The notes: a model not told the origin generated them from the letters alone. A stretch of DNA of 16,496 nt from Desulfobacter curvatus DSM 3379 (GCF_000373985.1 NZ_KB893128.1:1-16496), one strand, 5' to 3'; positions 1-7,383 are shown, numbered from the stretch's first letter. Numbers and translations are program-made.

Positions 1-23
1 CTTATCACAGCGTTTTCTCCTCA

Positions 24-73
24 AATGTAACGTTTCGATTGGTGGGTGAACTCACACACATCCACGTTACATT
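24..73. repeat. Nested 50-bp dyad symmetry
   Basis: AATGTAACG (24-32) is repeated in exact inverted form as CGTTACATT (65-73). On the same centre lies an inner pair, GTGGGT (42-47) and ACTCAC (50-55), with one G-T mismatch. The two connecting loops are both nine bases long, so the structure is symmetric around position 48.5. It could be a hairpin in RNA, a protein binding site, or the end of an intergenic repeat. Function unknown. Confidence 0.5.
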
Positions 74-250
74 ATCAAAAGACCTGCAGAGTGTCTATTA
101 TAATTTTGCGACAAAATAATTTTAGATGTCGCTCCGCCCCCCTGATATCATTGATAATAAATTTTGATGCGTCAGCGCTGGGCAAAGATCTTGTTGTATA
201 TGAAATCATATTTGTGATAGTTTTTTTTATTTAGTGTTAAATGGGGACCT

Positions 251-389
251 GTGTTTGGACGTAAAGTTGCCCAGATGCAAGGCTCAGAAAAATTTGTAAC
301 CGGAGCAACCTCATGGTCGTGAGGCCCGATCTTATAATTTGACAAATTTTTCTGTAACGCCGCAGGTGGGTGACTTTGCGTGCAAACAC
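251..389. repeat. 139-bp nested palindrome (REP/MITE-like)
   Basis: The outer arms are 23 bases each (251-273 and 367-389) and pair at 19 of 23 positions; they begin with GTGTTTG and end with CAAACAC. The inner arms, CAGAAAAATTTGT (285-297) and ACAAATTTTTCTG (342-354), pair perfectly over 13 bases. A central hairpin CCTCA (309-313) / TGAGG (320-324) tops the structure. Three levels of symmetry on nearly one centre (about 317-320) are far beyond chance. The element ends 23 bases before the GTG start of the methyltransferase, so it would lie in its promoter or 5' untranslated RNA. It resembles a non-autonomous mobile element or a repeated intergenic palindrome; no second copy is in the window. 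Confidence 0.8.
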
Positions 390-412
390 TTAGCTTTTTT
401 ATGAGGTGAATA

Positions 413-1504
413 GTGGATAAAAAATTTGATTCCGGCAAAAAAAGATCGCTAAAGGCGCGTTATGAGGCACAGAAAATTGCCTTTGCCCCTGTGGTGTTCC
501 AAGCAGTGCGTTTGCTGAGGGATCTGAACATTCTCAAGGTTCTTGAAGCGGCCGGAAAGACCGGGCTTAAAACCGAAGATATTTCAGAACAAACAGGCGT
601 CTCCTGTTACGGGGTAACCGTTCTGTGCGAAACAGGACTTAGCCAGGACGTTCTGGAGATGAAAGATGATTGTTATGTATTAACCAGAGTCGGACATTTT
701 CTGCTCAATGACGAATTGACAAAAGTGAACATGGATTTTATCCATGACGTCTGTTATGAGGGCCTTTTTCGATTGGATCAGGCGATTGCAGAAGAAAAAC
801 CCGCGGGATTGGAAGTGTTTGGCCGGTGGCCCACAATTTACGAAGCATTAAGCCATTTGCCTGCCAAAGCGCAAAAAAGTTGGTTTGCCTTTGACCACTT
901 TTACAGTGATACGGCCTTTCCGGAAGCATTGCCCCATGTATTTAGCCTTAAGCCGCAGTCCCTTTTGGACATCGGCGCAAATACCGGAAAATTTGCCATC
1001 CAATGTGTTCTCCATGATCCGGATGTCCATGTGATGATGATGGATTTACCCGGGCAACTTGCCAAAGCACAAGAGAATATTGTTGCACAAGGAGTAACCG
1101 ACAGAATTACCCCATATCCTATCTGTGATCTGCTGGATCCGAAATCCGAGTTTCCCGGCGGCTTTGATGCGGTGTGGATGAGTCAATTTCTGGTCTGTTT
1201 TTCCGAAGATCAAATTCTCAGCTTGCTTGAACGGGCAAAGGATGCATTGGCACCCCAAGGCAACGTGTTTATTCTGGATACATACTGGGATCGTCAACAA
1301 TATGAAATAGCTGCATATTGCCTAATTAATTCTTCTCCCTATTTTACGGCCATGGCAAATGGAAACAGCCGCATGTACCGTTTTTCCAAGATAGAAGAGC
1401 TCGTCAAGAGGGCGGGATTGCGCATTGAATCGGTTGATGACGGACTTGGCACGGGGCATACCCTGATAAGATGCCGGGCCAATGATCCATCCGGAAATGA
1501 ATAA
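413..1504 (+). CDS. SAM-dependent methyltransferase (O-methyltransferase-like)
   Basis: This 363-residue protein has the layout of small-molecule O-methyltransferases of the methyltransf_2 type. An N-terminal helical/winged-helix dimerisation region (about residues 20-100, with a DISEQTGVS helix-turn-helix-like segment) is followed by a Rossmann methyltransferase domain. The glycine-rich SAM-binding motif LLDIGANTG is at 184-192, an acidic strand end MMMD at 208-211, and FDAVWMSQFL at 251-260 is the motif-IV region. The start is GTG, chosen because GAGGTGA lies at 403-409, three bases upstream. It is the first gene of a run continuing into the DarA-like flavoprotein 65 bases downstream, which suggests methylation of an aromatic or polyene pigment precursor. 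The substrate is not shown by the sequence. Such methyltransferases are known in flexirubin and aryl-polyene loci. Confidence 0.8.
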   Translation: MDKKFDSGKKRSLKARYEAQKIAFAPVVFQAVRLLRDLNILKVLEAAGKTGLKTEDISEQTGVSCYGVTVLCETGLSQDVLEMKDDCYVLTRVGHFLLNDELTKVNMDFIHDVCYEGLFRLDQAIAEEKPAGLEVFGRWPTIYEALSHLPAKAQKSWFAFDHFYSDTAFPEALPHVFSLKPQSLLDIGANTGKFAIQCVLHDPDVHVMMMDLPGQLAKAQENIVAQGVTDRITPYPICDLLDPKSEFPGGFDAVWMSQFLVCFSEDQILSLLERAKDALAPQGNVFILDTYWDRQQYEIAAYCLINSSPYFTAMANGNSRMYRFSKIEELVKRAGLRIESVDDGLGTGHTLIRCRANDPSGNE

Positions 1505-1569
1505 TTGTACAGTTGTAGCCTTCCTGATACCTTCAGTAATTTGCAAACCATCAGACAGATTATAGCAAA

Positions 1570-2484
1570 ATGAAAAAAATACTTATCATACACTATTCAC
1601 AAACCGGTCAATTGACCGATATCGTTAAGTCTGTAACGGCACCCTTCAAAAAGGATGAAACCGTTTCTATTACTTATGAAAGAATCAGGCCCAAACCGGC
1701 GTTTCCTTTTCCATGGTCGGCGACGCAGTTTTGCGATGTCTTTCCTGAATCCGTCGAGGGAATACCTTGTGAAATAGAGCCTGTTCGTTTTAATCCCGAT
1801 GATGACTATGATTTAGTCATTCTTGCATACCAGGTCTGGTTCCTTGCCCCGTCGCTGCCCATCACCGCTTTTCTTGATTCCCCCGAAGCAAGGGTTATGA
1901 ACGGACGGCCTGTTCTGACCATCATCGGATGCAGAAACATGTGGTTGCTGGCCCATGAGACAGTGAAACAAAAAATTATTAAATCAGGCGGCCGCTTGTT
2001 CGGCAATATTGTGCTTGGGGACAGGACCAATAATTTGCTTGGTGTGCTCACCATTGCCGTTTGGATGTTGTCCGGGAAGAAAAAAATATTTTTTGGGCTT
2101 TTGCCGGATGCCGGCATATCAGACCAGGATATTCAGGATGCCTCGAAGTTTGGAACAATTTTGAAGAACGCCTTAAAGAAGAATGATCCCGGGCCGATTC
2201 AAGAAACGCTTAACAGGCACGGTGCAGTCTCCGTGGTGCCGCAATATATACTTTTTGAAAAACGCATCCAGCGAATTTTTAAAATCTGGTCGAAATTTAT
2301 CCTTAAAAAAGGGAAAAGAGGTAATCCTGCCCGAAAATTTCGGGTCCGGCTTTTTCTGGGGTATCTCTTTGCAGCCATCGCAGTGATTGCTCCTGTGTCT
2401 ACGGTTCTTTCCATGCTGGCGATAAAGTTTAAAAAAGATGAGATCAAAAATGCAATGGACTATTTTTCAAAAAATATTGTTTAG
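1570..2484 (+). CDS. darA: Flavodoxin-like protein resembling DarA (dialkylresorcinol biosynthesis)
   Basis: The 304-residue protein opens with a beta strand and phosphate-binding loop typical of flavodoxins (ILIIHYSQTGQLTDIV, residues 4-19), so FMN binding is likely. Further marks are FPFPWS (45-50), DLVILAYQVWFLAPSLPI (81-98) and IGCRNMW (119-125). I recognise this pattern as that of proteins annotated DarA in flexirubin loci of Bacteroidetes; there DarA is thought to aromatise the cyclohexanedione made by the ketosynthase DarB. The C-terminal third is basic with one hydrophobic segment (about 260-285), suggesting membrane attachment. No DarB-like ketosynthase III is present in the window. 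No clear ribosome binding site precedes the ATG. Its 3' end overlaps the next gene by 47 bases, so the two are probably cotranslated. The family call is from memory of motifs; a general NADPH-FMN oxidoreductase is the alternative. Confidence 0.65.
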   Translation: MKKILIIHYSQTGQLTDIVKSVTAPFKKDETVSITYERIRPKPAFPFPWSATQFCDVFPESVEGIPCEIEPVRFNPDDDYDLVILAYQVWFLAPSLPITAFLDSPEARVMNGRPVLTIIGCRNMWLLAHETVKQKIIKSGGRLFGNIVLGDRTNNLLGVLTIAVWMLSGKKKIFFGLLPDAGISDQDIQDASKFGTILKNALKKNDPGPIQETLNRHGAVSVVPQYILFEKRIQRIFKIWSKFILKKGKRGNPARKFRVRLFLGYLFAAIAVIAPVSTVLSMLAIKFKKDEIKNAMDYFSKNIV

Positions 2485-3379
2485 GGCCCTGGAAAATAAT
2501 TACAAAAGGTGGGCAAGCTTGCTTTTGGCCATCATATCGTCTCTTGTGCTGATGTGGTCCCCGGGTTATGCCCGGTCTTTGTCCGGGCAGTTTAAAATAT
2601 CCACATTCCCTTGTACGGATGAAGCCAACAGTTTTAAAAAATTTCATCCGCTGGTGACCTATCTTCGACACGCCACCGGGCTGAATATTTCTCTGGTTTT
2701 TCATGATGATTTGGCCGGTTTTGAACGGGCATTGAAAAACGGCAGCCTTGATTTCGTGATTCAGGACCCCTATGTGTATGTCAAACTGGCGGATAAGTAT
2801 AGTAATGCCCATATTCTGCAGGCGTTGACATTCGATAAAGAGACCACCCATAGTGGCGTTATTATTGTTCGAAAAGACAGCGGCTTGAAACGCATCATGG
2901 ACCTTAAGGGCAAAACCGTCATGTTCGGTCCCAAACTGTCATCGCCGCGATGGATTGCCGCCAGACATCTGTTTGAAAAGAACGGGCTTCTGATTGACGG
3001 GGACCTGCTGGATTATTCCAATAAAGGATGCTGTGAGGATGTGGCATTTAATGTGTTTTTAAACGTCGTTGATGCCGGCGTGGTCTGCGATCATTTCCTT
3101 CCGGAACATGGCAGCCGGCAGCAGGCGCTTGGCCTGGATGCCGGGCAGCTTGCTGTGATTGCCACAACCGACCGGGTCCCCACAAAAATTTTCAGTGCCG
3201 GCAAATATGTCAGGGCTGATAATATGGTAAAGATGACCGGGGCCTTGATGCGTCTTGACTTTCAGAATTCAGAACACCGCCGTATTATGGAAAATGCGGA
3301 TCTTGGCGGTTTTCGCAAGGCCTCTGCGCAGGATTTAAGCCAAATCCGGGAATGGGTGGCACGGATGCAAGTTGATTGA
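2438..3379 (+). CDS. PhnD-like periplasmic substrate-binding protein
   Basis: The protein (up to 313 residues) is a PhnD/SsuA-type periplasmic binding protein. A basic stretch followed by a hydrophobic core (about 23-45, ending GYA) acts as signal peptide. The mature part begins with the family-typical strand FKISTFP (52-58), then FHPLVTYLRHATG (69-81), LDFVIQDPYVYVKL (104-117) and GVIIVRKDSGLKRIMDLKGK (140-159). Its 3' end meets a histidine kinase gene and no ABC permease or ATPase follows, so it probably works as the ligand sensor of that kinase rather than in transport. The mature part contains an unusual CC pair (198-199). The start is uncertain: ATG 2438 and ATG 2453 both lie inside the preceding gene and neither has a strong ribosome binding site. 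Confidence 0.8.
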   Translation: MRSKMQWTIFQKILFRALENNYKRWASLLLAIISSLVLMWSPGYARSLSGQFKISTFPCTDEANSFKKFHPLVTYLRHATGLNISLVFHDDLAGFERALKNGSLDFVIQDPYVYVKLADKYSNAHILQALTFDKETTHSGVIIVRKDSGLKRIMDLKGKTVMFGPKLSSPRWIAARHLFEKNGLLIDGDLLDYSNKGCCEDVAFNVFLNVVDAGVVCDHFLPEHGSRQQALGLDAGQLAVIATTDRVPTKIFSAGKYVRADNMVKMTGALMRLDFQNSEHRRIMENADLGGFRKASAQDLSQIREWVARMQVD

Positions 3380-3395
3380 AGCAGGATTGGTTTCG

Positions 3396-4772
3396 ATGCT
3401 ATTTTCCGGCATGATCAAACCTGGGCTGCGGCTGAAACTGACTGCGCTTATCGAATGCCTGGTCGTGGCTCTTGTCCTTTGCATCGGCATTGTGTCAACC
3501 TTTCGTGAAAAAAAGACCCTTGAAAATGAGTTGCACAAGCGCGGGTATGCCCTGGCGGCTGATTTGGCCAGATTTACTGCCGGTCCTTTGCTCAGCCGGG
3601 ATCTGCCCACGTTAAGACGGTTTGTCAATCATTCCATGGCCCAGGAGTATGTGCTGTATGTCATGATTGTGGACAATGAAGATCAAATTGTGATGCACAG
3701 TGACCTTAAATATGTGGGTAAGGACATTTCCCTGTATCAGCTTGAACCTATGACGCGCCATCTTGATCTGTCTGCTTCGGTTCGGATTGCAGACGCATTG
3801 CTGGGAAATGTTGTTCTGGGGTACTCATATATGGCGCTTGAAAATGAAATCGACACCGCTGTTAAACAAATTTTAATGCTGGGGGCAATTGCCATTACCC
3901 TGGGGGGGATCATGGCGTATGTGCTGGCCTGGTTTATTGCGGCCCCCATCAAAAGAATCAGAGACGCCACAAAGCAGCTTGCTGCAGGAAATTATCCGGC
4001 ACTTCTGGAAATCAAAAGTGCCGATGAGATCGGCGCCTTGGCTGAATCCTTCAATGATATGGCCAAGGAGTTGACCCGGCATCGGACCCATCTTCAGAAT
4101 CTGGTGGACGAGAGGACCAGGGCACTTAGAGAGTTGGCACTTCACATTCAATTGGCCAAAGAAGACGAAGCCAAGCGAATTGCCAGGGAAATTCACGACG
4201 AACTGGGACAAAGCCTGACCGCTTTGAAGATTGACCTTCACTGGCTTAAAGGACAGTTGCCAGGAGATGTACCTGGGGTTCAGGATAAAATCGGCATCAT
4301 GCTCCGGTTGATCGGTGAGACAATTAATTCTGTCCGTAAGATTTCATCTCAGCTGCGTCCGGTTCTTTTGGATGATTTTGGTCTGTCCGCAGCCATGGAG
4401 TGGCAGACCAAAGAGTTCTCGGATCGAACAGGGATTTCTTCCCATTTTTTTTCACGTCCGGAAAATATTGTTCCCCAACAGGACCAGGCTGTTGCGCTTT
4501 TTCGTGTTTTTCAGGAGGCCTTGACAAATGTTGCCCGCCATGCCAGTGCAACACATGTTGAGGCCGGTTTGTGGGAGACATCAAATACCCTTGTGATGGA
4601 AGTGCGTGACAACGGTATCGGCATTACAAAATCCCAGATGATGGATACCCGGTCTTTTGGTGTTATTGGGATGCATGAACGGGTGAAACGTCTGGGGGGA
4701 GAACTTGAAATTTATGGCCAAAGGGAACAGGGCACAACCCTCAGCGCCTGGATTCCAAAGGGAGATACATAA
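3396..4772 (+). CDS. Membrane sensor histidine kinase, NarL/DegS class
   Basis: From ATG 3396 the protein has 458 residues; a TTG at 3372 would add eight. I prefer the ATG because AGGA lies nine bases upstream. Order of domains: membrane segment 16-35, periplasmic sensor region about 40-158, membrane segment about 160-182, HAMP 184-236, dimerisation/phosphotransfer domain with REIHDELGQ (His267), then the ATPase domain with N-box EALTNVARHA (374-383), DNGIG (405-409) and GVIGMHERVKRLGG (422-435). The His box puts it in the HisKA_3 (NarX/DegS) class, whose partners are NarL-type regulators, and such a gene follows immediately. The binding protein just upstream probably supplies the signal at the periplasmic face. 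All catalytic motifs are intact. Confidence 0.9.
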   Translation: MLFSGMIKPGLRLKLTALIECLVVALVLCIGIVSTFREKKTLENELHKRGYALAADLARFTAGPLLSRDLPTLRRFVNHSMAQEYVLYVMIVDNEDQIVMHSDLKYVGKDISLYQLEPMTRHLDLSASVRIADALLGNVVLGYSYMALENEIDTAVKQILMLGAIAITLGGIMAYVLAWFIAAPIKRIRDATKQLAAGNYPALLEIKSADEIGALAESFNDMAKELTRHRTHLQNLVDERTRALRELALHIQLAKEDEAKRIAREIHDELGQSLTALKIDLHWLKGQLPGDVPGVQDKIGIMLRLIGETINSVRKISSQLRPVLLDDFGLSAAMEWQTKEFSDRTGISSHFFSRPENIVPQQDQAVALFRVFQEALTNVARHASATHVEAGLWETSNTLVMEVRDNGIGITKSQMMDTRSFGVIGMHERVKRLGGELEIYGQREQGTTLSAWIPKGDT

Positions 4773-5402
4773 ATGCTGAAAATTCTTATTGCAGATGATC
4801 ATGCCATTGTGCGCAAGGGGCTCAAACAGATTCTGTCCAATAGTCCGGATATGACCGTAGCCGGCGAGGCTGCCAGCGGAGCACAGGCGCTGGATATGAT
4901 TCGTAAAGAGGACTGGGATGTAGTTCTGCTGGATATCAGCATGCCTGACGGAAACGGCCTGGATACGCTGAAACAGCTAAAGAAGGAAAAGCCGGATCTG
5001 CCGATTCTGATGCTAAGCATTTACCCGGAAGAGCAGTATGCCATCCGGACCATCAAAGCCGGCGTATCCGGATATCTGACCAAAGACAGCGCCCCCGAAG
5101 AGTTGGTTGAGGCCATTCGGAAAGTGGCCCGTGGCGGTAAATACATCAGTGCCTCGTTATCGGAAAAAATGGCGGAGTATCTGGAGAAAAAATCTGAACG
5201 TGCACTTCATGAAAATCTTTCAGACCGGGAATACCAGGTTATGGTCATGATTGCGGCAGGAAAAACCGTATCCCAGATCGCCGAGGAGATGTGCCTGAGC
5301 GTTAAAACCATCAGTACCAACCGATCCCGGGCACTGGCTAAGATGGGAATGGAAAATAACTCCCAGTTTACCCATTATGCGGTGAAACAGGGCCTTGTAT
5401 AA
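4773..5402 (+). CDS. NarL/FixJ-family response regulator
   Basis: The 209-residue protein has a receiver domain (1-120) with acidic pair Asp8-Asp9, phospho-acceptor Asp54 in VVLLDISMPDGNG, Ser82 and Lys104 in YLTKDSA. A LuxR-type helix-turn-helix follows (148-205), starting LSDREYQVM and containing the recognition region MCLSVKTISTNRSRALAKM (173-191). The ATG directly follows the TAA of the kinase gene, with GGGAGA about ten bases upstream, so the two are translationally coupled and form a cognate pair. Being last in the run with the methyltransferase and DarA-like gene, it may control these genes or the biosynthetic cluster further right, but no operator shared between them was identified. 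Confidence 0.92.
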   Translation: MLKILIADDHAIVRKGLKQILSNSPDMTVAGEAASGAQALDMIRKEDWDVVLLDISMPDGNGLDTLKQLKKEKPDLPILMLSIYPEEQYAIRTIKAGVSGYLTKDSAPEELVEAIRKVARGGKYISASLSEKMAEYLEKKSERALHENLSDREYQVMVMIAAGKTVSQIAEEMCLSVKTISTNRSRALAKMGMENNSQFTHYAVKQGLV

Positions 5403-5406
5403 ATAA

Positions 5407-5435
5407 CAACAGCCGATTTTAGAAATCGGCTGTTG
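5407..5435. terminator. Perfect 13-bp hairpin, shared terminator
   Basis: CAACAGCCGATTT (5407-5419) and AAATCGGCTGTTG (5423-5435) pair perfectly around the 3-base loop TAG. It lies 4 bases after the stop of the response regulator and 42 bases after the stop of the minus-strand small gene. No T-run follows on the plus strand; on the minus strand the stem is followed by TTATTTA. It therefore probably ends transcription from both convergent sides, better for the minus strand. Confidence 0.75.
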
Positions 5436-5477
5436 AGAGTCAGCGCAATAAAAGCTGTTTGAATACGGTATTCTTAA

Positions 5478-5636
5478 TTAGTATTGATAGCAGGGGCTGT
5501 CAGGGCAGGTGGGGTCGCACTCTGTATATTGGGGAGTGCCTTTTCCGTTTGAGTTTTGGCTGTAGGCCATGGCCAGGGTAGCGCTAAACAATACAACCAT
5601 AAGAGCGATTATGCTTTTTTTAAAAATTTTTTTCAT
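5478..5636 (-). CDS. Small exported cysteine-containing peptide (52 aa)
   Basis: A complete short gene with every expected mark. AAGGAG stands eight bases before ATG (5636), and the frame runs 52 codons to TAA. Residues 1-24 (MKKIFKKSIIALMVVLFSAT, then LAMA) form a textbook signal peptide: basic start, hydrophobic core, and an A-x-A site after residue 24. The mature peptide would have about 28 residues, beginning YSQNSNGKG and ending with CDPTCPDSPCYQY, so its cysteines are at 40, 44 and 49 (C-x3-C-x4-C). The gene converges on the response regulator and shares the terminator hairpin. I know no family for it. Three cysteines in a short exported peptide could bind a metal or haem, form a disulfide-linked dimer, or be modified. 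Function unknown. Confidence 0.8.
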   Translation of the reverse strand: MKKIFKKSIIALMVVLFSATLAMAYSQNSNGKGTPQYTECDPTCPDSPCYQY

Positions 5637-6184
5637 TTGTTCTTCTCCTTAAAATTAATTGTAAAAAAATGCTTTTCTACCATGAAGTTAGGTCATTAGA
5701 CCGTATTCATGGTAACATTGACTTGATCATAGACATTCAGGGTTCTATCGTAAATCAGCGCAACTCTCTTTTTGATGTCAGTGTTTGTCCTACAAAATTT
5801 TGCCATTTGATCTGCCAATCATTTGCTTGTCTTCACGACGACATAATTGACGGCTAATTTTAGAGCGTCATGGGAAAGCAGTTCGACAACACAATTGCCG
5901 TGATTCTTGGTTGACTTTTTCTTTGAAGTTTGAAAAATATGGGTCGGAATCCATAACTAGGATTTTGCTCAATGTTTTGTATCACCTAATTAAATTCGAC
6001 GCAATATATTGGGGCTTGAGGGATTCGTCATACGCGTTTATTTGAGCGATTTGATAGTAACTATTTTATGTGTGTTTATGTATCGTTGCGGCAGAGCCGT
6101 TTGCTGTGGGTTGAGCCTGGATGTTGACAGAGCGGGTCGGCCCCCATGGCCGTTATTTACAAAAAGAGAGGAGAAAAAGAAAAG
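5637..6184. other. AT-rich intergenic region, no convincing gene
   Basis: This stretch separates the divergent small peptide gene (minus) and the cytochrome gene (plus) and must hold both promoters. A 62-codon plus frame from 5669 and a 36-codon minus frame (5696-5806) lack ribosome binding sites and were not accepted. A small hairpin AATCC/GGATT occurs near 5950-5965. I could not choose a -35/-10 pair for either gene with confidence. The base composition is clearly poorer in G and C than the biosynthetic genes. Confidence 0.55.
5678..5714. repeat. Stem-loop dyad upstream of the small peptide gene
   Basis: TACCATGAA (5678-5686) and TTCATGGTA (5706-5714) are exact inverted repeats. Inside them GGTC (5691-5694) and GACC (5699-5702) form a second stem around ATTA. 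The element lies about 42 bases upstream of the ATG of the minus-strand peptide gene, so it may be an operator or a folded 5' leader. A run of seven T follows about eight bases after it on the minus strand, which would also allow an attenuator role. Confidence 0.5.
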
Positions 6185-7255
6185 ATGAAGTGCAGATTTT
6201 GTTTTACTTTGTTTTTTGTGTCAGTGTCGATTCTGTTCGGTCCGCCTGTGGATGCCGAAGAGAAACAGGAATGTTTTTTATCAAGCTTACATCACACCGG
6301 TGAAGGCATGCGGTATTGGTATGAGGCCAAGGATGGCTTCATGGCGATAAGCGGCGTGCCGTACGACGCCCTTGGATGTAAAAATTGTCATGTACAAAGT
6401 TGTGATGATTGTCACCTCCAGAAAACAAAAGAGGGTCTTGCGTACTCAACCGAAACAGCCCGTTCAAGTGACACCTGTCTTAAATGCCATGCCCGCGAGA
6501 AAGCCACAAGCAAATATGATGAAATGCATGCATGCCAGGGCGTCCATGCAGAAAGCAATATGGGCTGCATGGATTGTCACAGCAAAAAAGAGGTTCACGG
6601 GGATGGAACCTTTTATAAGAGTATGAGGCAGGACGGTGCAATGGATACGGCATGTACGGATTGTCATACAAAAGATGCCAAAGATTATCCCGCGCTTCCC
6701 GACACCAGGTCCCATACCGTCCATAAAGGCAAGCTGGCATGCAATGCGTGTCATGTGCAAAACTCCATGACATGTTATAATTGCCATTTCGGCGTACTTG
6801 CTGAAACAAAATGCAAGCCAAAAAGCTTTGCAATGAAGGCCAAAGACTTTTTGCTTTTAGTAAAATACAAAGGAAAAGTGACAAGCGGGACCATGCAAAG
6901 TTTAGTTGGAAAAAACAACGAGCCGTTTATTTCTTACGTTCCTTATTTTACCCATTCAATTACGGCCGAAGGAAGAAAGTGTGAACAATGCCACGCAACG
7001 GAAGCGGTCAAAACCCTTGCGGCATCCAAAGAATTTACGCCGGCCGTATTTAAAGACGGCAAGCTTGAATTTTACAAAGGGGTCATTCCTGTGGTTCCGG
7101 ATTTATTGAATTGGCCTTTTTTGGAAAAGAAAGGGGATACGTGGGTGCCGTTCGAACCAAAGACAAAACCGCTTGTCCAGATGGCGCTTTATGCCGAACC
7201 CTTTACACCGGAAGATTTGAAAAATTTGAAAGTTAAAATCAAATACGAAGAATAG
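6185..7255 (+). CDS. Periplasmic octahaem cytochrome c
   Basis: ATG 6185 is preferred over ATG 6146 because AGGAG lies 11 bases upstream and because it puts a signal peptide at the N-terminus (residues 1-24, ending PPVDA before EEKQ). The 356-residue precursor has eight CXXCH haem-binding sites: 65-69, 73-77, 98-102, 128-132, 157-161, 186-190, 197-201 and 266-270. Seven lie close together in the first two thirds; the eighth is alone after a 65-residue gap. Further histidines in between can serve as distal ligands. The C-terminal 80 residues carry no haem motif and are rich in Pro, Lys and Phe. It is a periplasmic electron carrier or oxidoreductase subunit of the multihaem type common in anaerobic Desulfobacterota. 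It appears monocistronic. The electron partner cannot be told from the window. Confidence 0.88.
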   Translation: MKCRFCFTLFFVSVSILFGPPVDAEEKQECFLSSLHHTGEGMRYWYEAKDGFMAISGVPYDALGCKNCHVQSCDDCHLQKTKEGLAYSTETARSSDTCLKCHAREKATSKYDEMHACQGVHAESNMGCMDCHSKKEVHGDGTFYKSMRQDGAMDTACTDCHTKDAKDYPALPDTRSHTVHKGKLACNACHVQNSMTCYNCHFGVLAETKCKPKSFAMKAKDFLLLVKYKGKVTSGTMQSLVGKNNEPFISYVPYFTHSITAEGRKCEQCHATEAVKTLAASKEFTPAVFKDGKLEFYKGVIPVVPDLLNWPFLEKKGDTWVPFEPKTKPLVQMALYAEPFTPEDLKNLKVKIKYEE

Positions 7256-7284
7256 ATAGGGTTATTCAGAACGAATCTTGTTTC

Positions 7285-7343
7285 GGGTTCCGGTGTGGTA
7301 CAACAGCGGCACACTATGCGCACACAGCCCACGGCCGGAACCC
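7285..7343. repeat. Inverted repeat after the cytochrome gene
   Basis: GGGTTCCGG (7285-7293) and CCGGAACCC (7335-7343) are perfect 9-base inverted arms enclosing 41 bases. Within the loop GTGTG (7293-7297) can pair with either of two CACAC copies. No T-run follows, so a simple terminator is unlikely; a repeated intergenic palindrome or structured RNA is possible. Confidence 0.5.
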
Positions 7344-7383
7344 ATCATTCCAAACAGATAGGAATACGCTTTTTCCCGTAATG

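Larger units (their letters stand above)
1..412. other. Leader region without a gene, rich in dyad symmetry
   Basis: No convincing coding region was found here. Short open frames exist on both strands but lack ribosome binding sites, and the minus-strand one runs through the large palindrome at 251-389. The stretch is AT-rich compared with the genes to its right. Besides the two larger dyads listed separately, it holds a 6-bp hairpin (GCGACA 108-113, TGTCGC 127-132) and a short palindrome ATATGA-AA-TCATAT at 198-211 that could be a dimeric regulator site. A promoter for the operon starting at 413 is expected here, but I could not pick one with confidence. Confidence 0.6.

Noticed and set aside
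24..73. Integron attC-like site.
   Set aside because: The arms do not follow the RYYYAAC/GTTRRRY core pattern with paired inner boxes, and no integrase or cassette arrangement is present.
46..234. 62-codon plus-strand frame at the left edge with a hydrophobic end.
   Set aside because: Starts inside the dyad at 24-73, lacks a ribosome binding site, and the hydrophobic tail comes from the T-rich sequence.
172..438. 88-codon minus-strand frame covering the leader of the methyltransferase.
   Set aside because: It crosses the 139-bp palindrome, so its amino acids merely reflect the inverted repeats; no convincing start signal.
5696..5806. 36-codon minus-strand frame beginning MAKFCRTNTDIKKRVALIYD, just upstream of the small peptide gene.
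   Set aside because: No ribosome binding site, no recognisable family, and its end runs through the dyad at 5678-5714. It may be a remnant, but the sequence does not support a gene.
5669..5857. 62-codon plus-strand frame in the AT-rich region.
   Set aside because: No ribosome binding site, no signal or domain, and composition typical of chance frames in AT-rich DNA.
7285..7343. Rho-independent terminator of the cytochrome gene.
   Set aside because: The loop is 41 bases and no T-run follows on the plus strand, so it is listed only as an inverted repeat.
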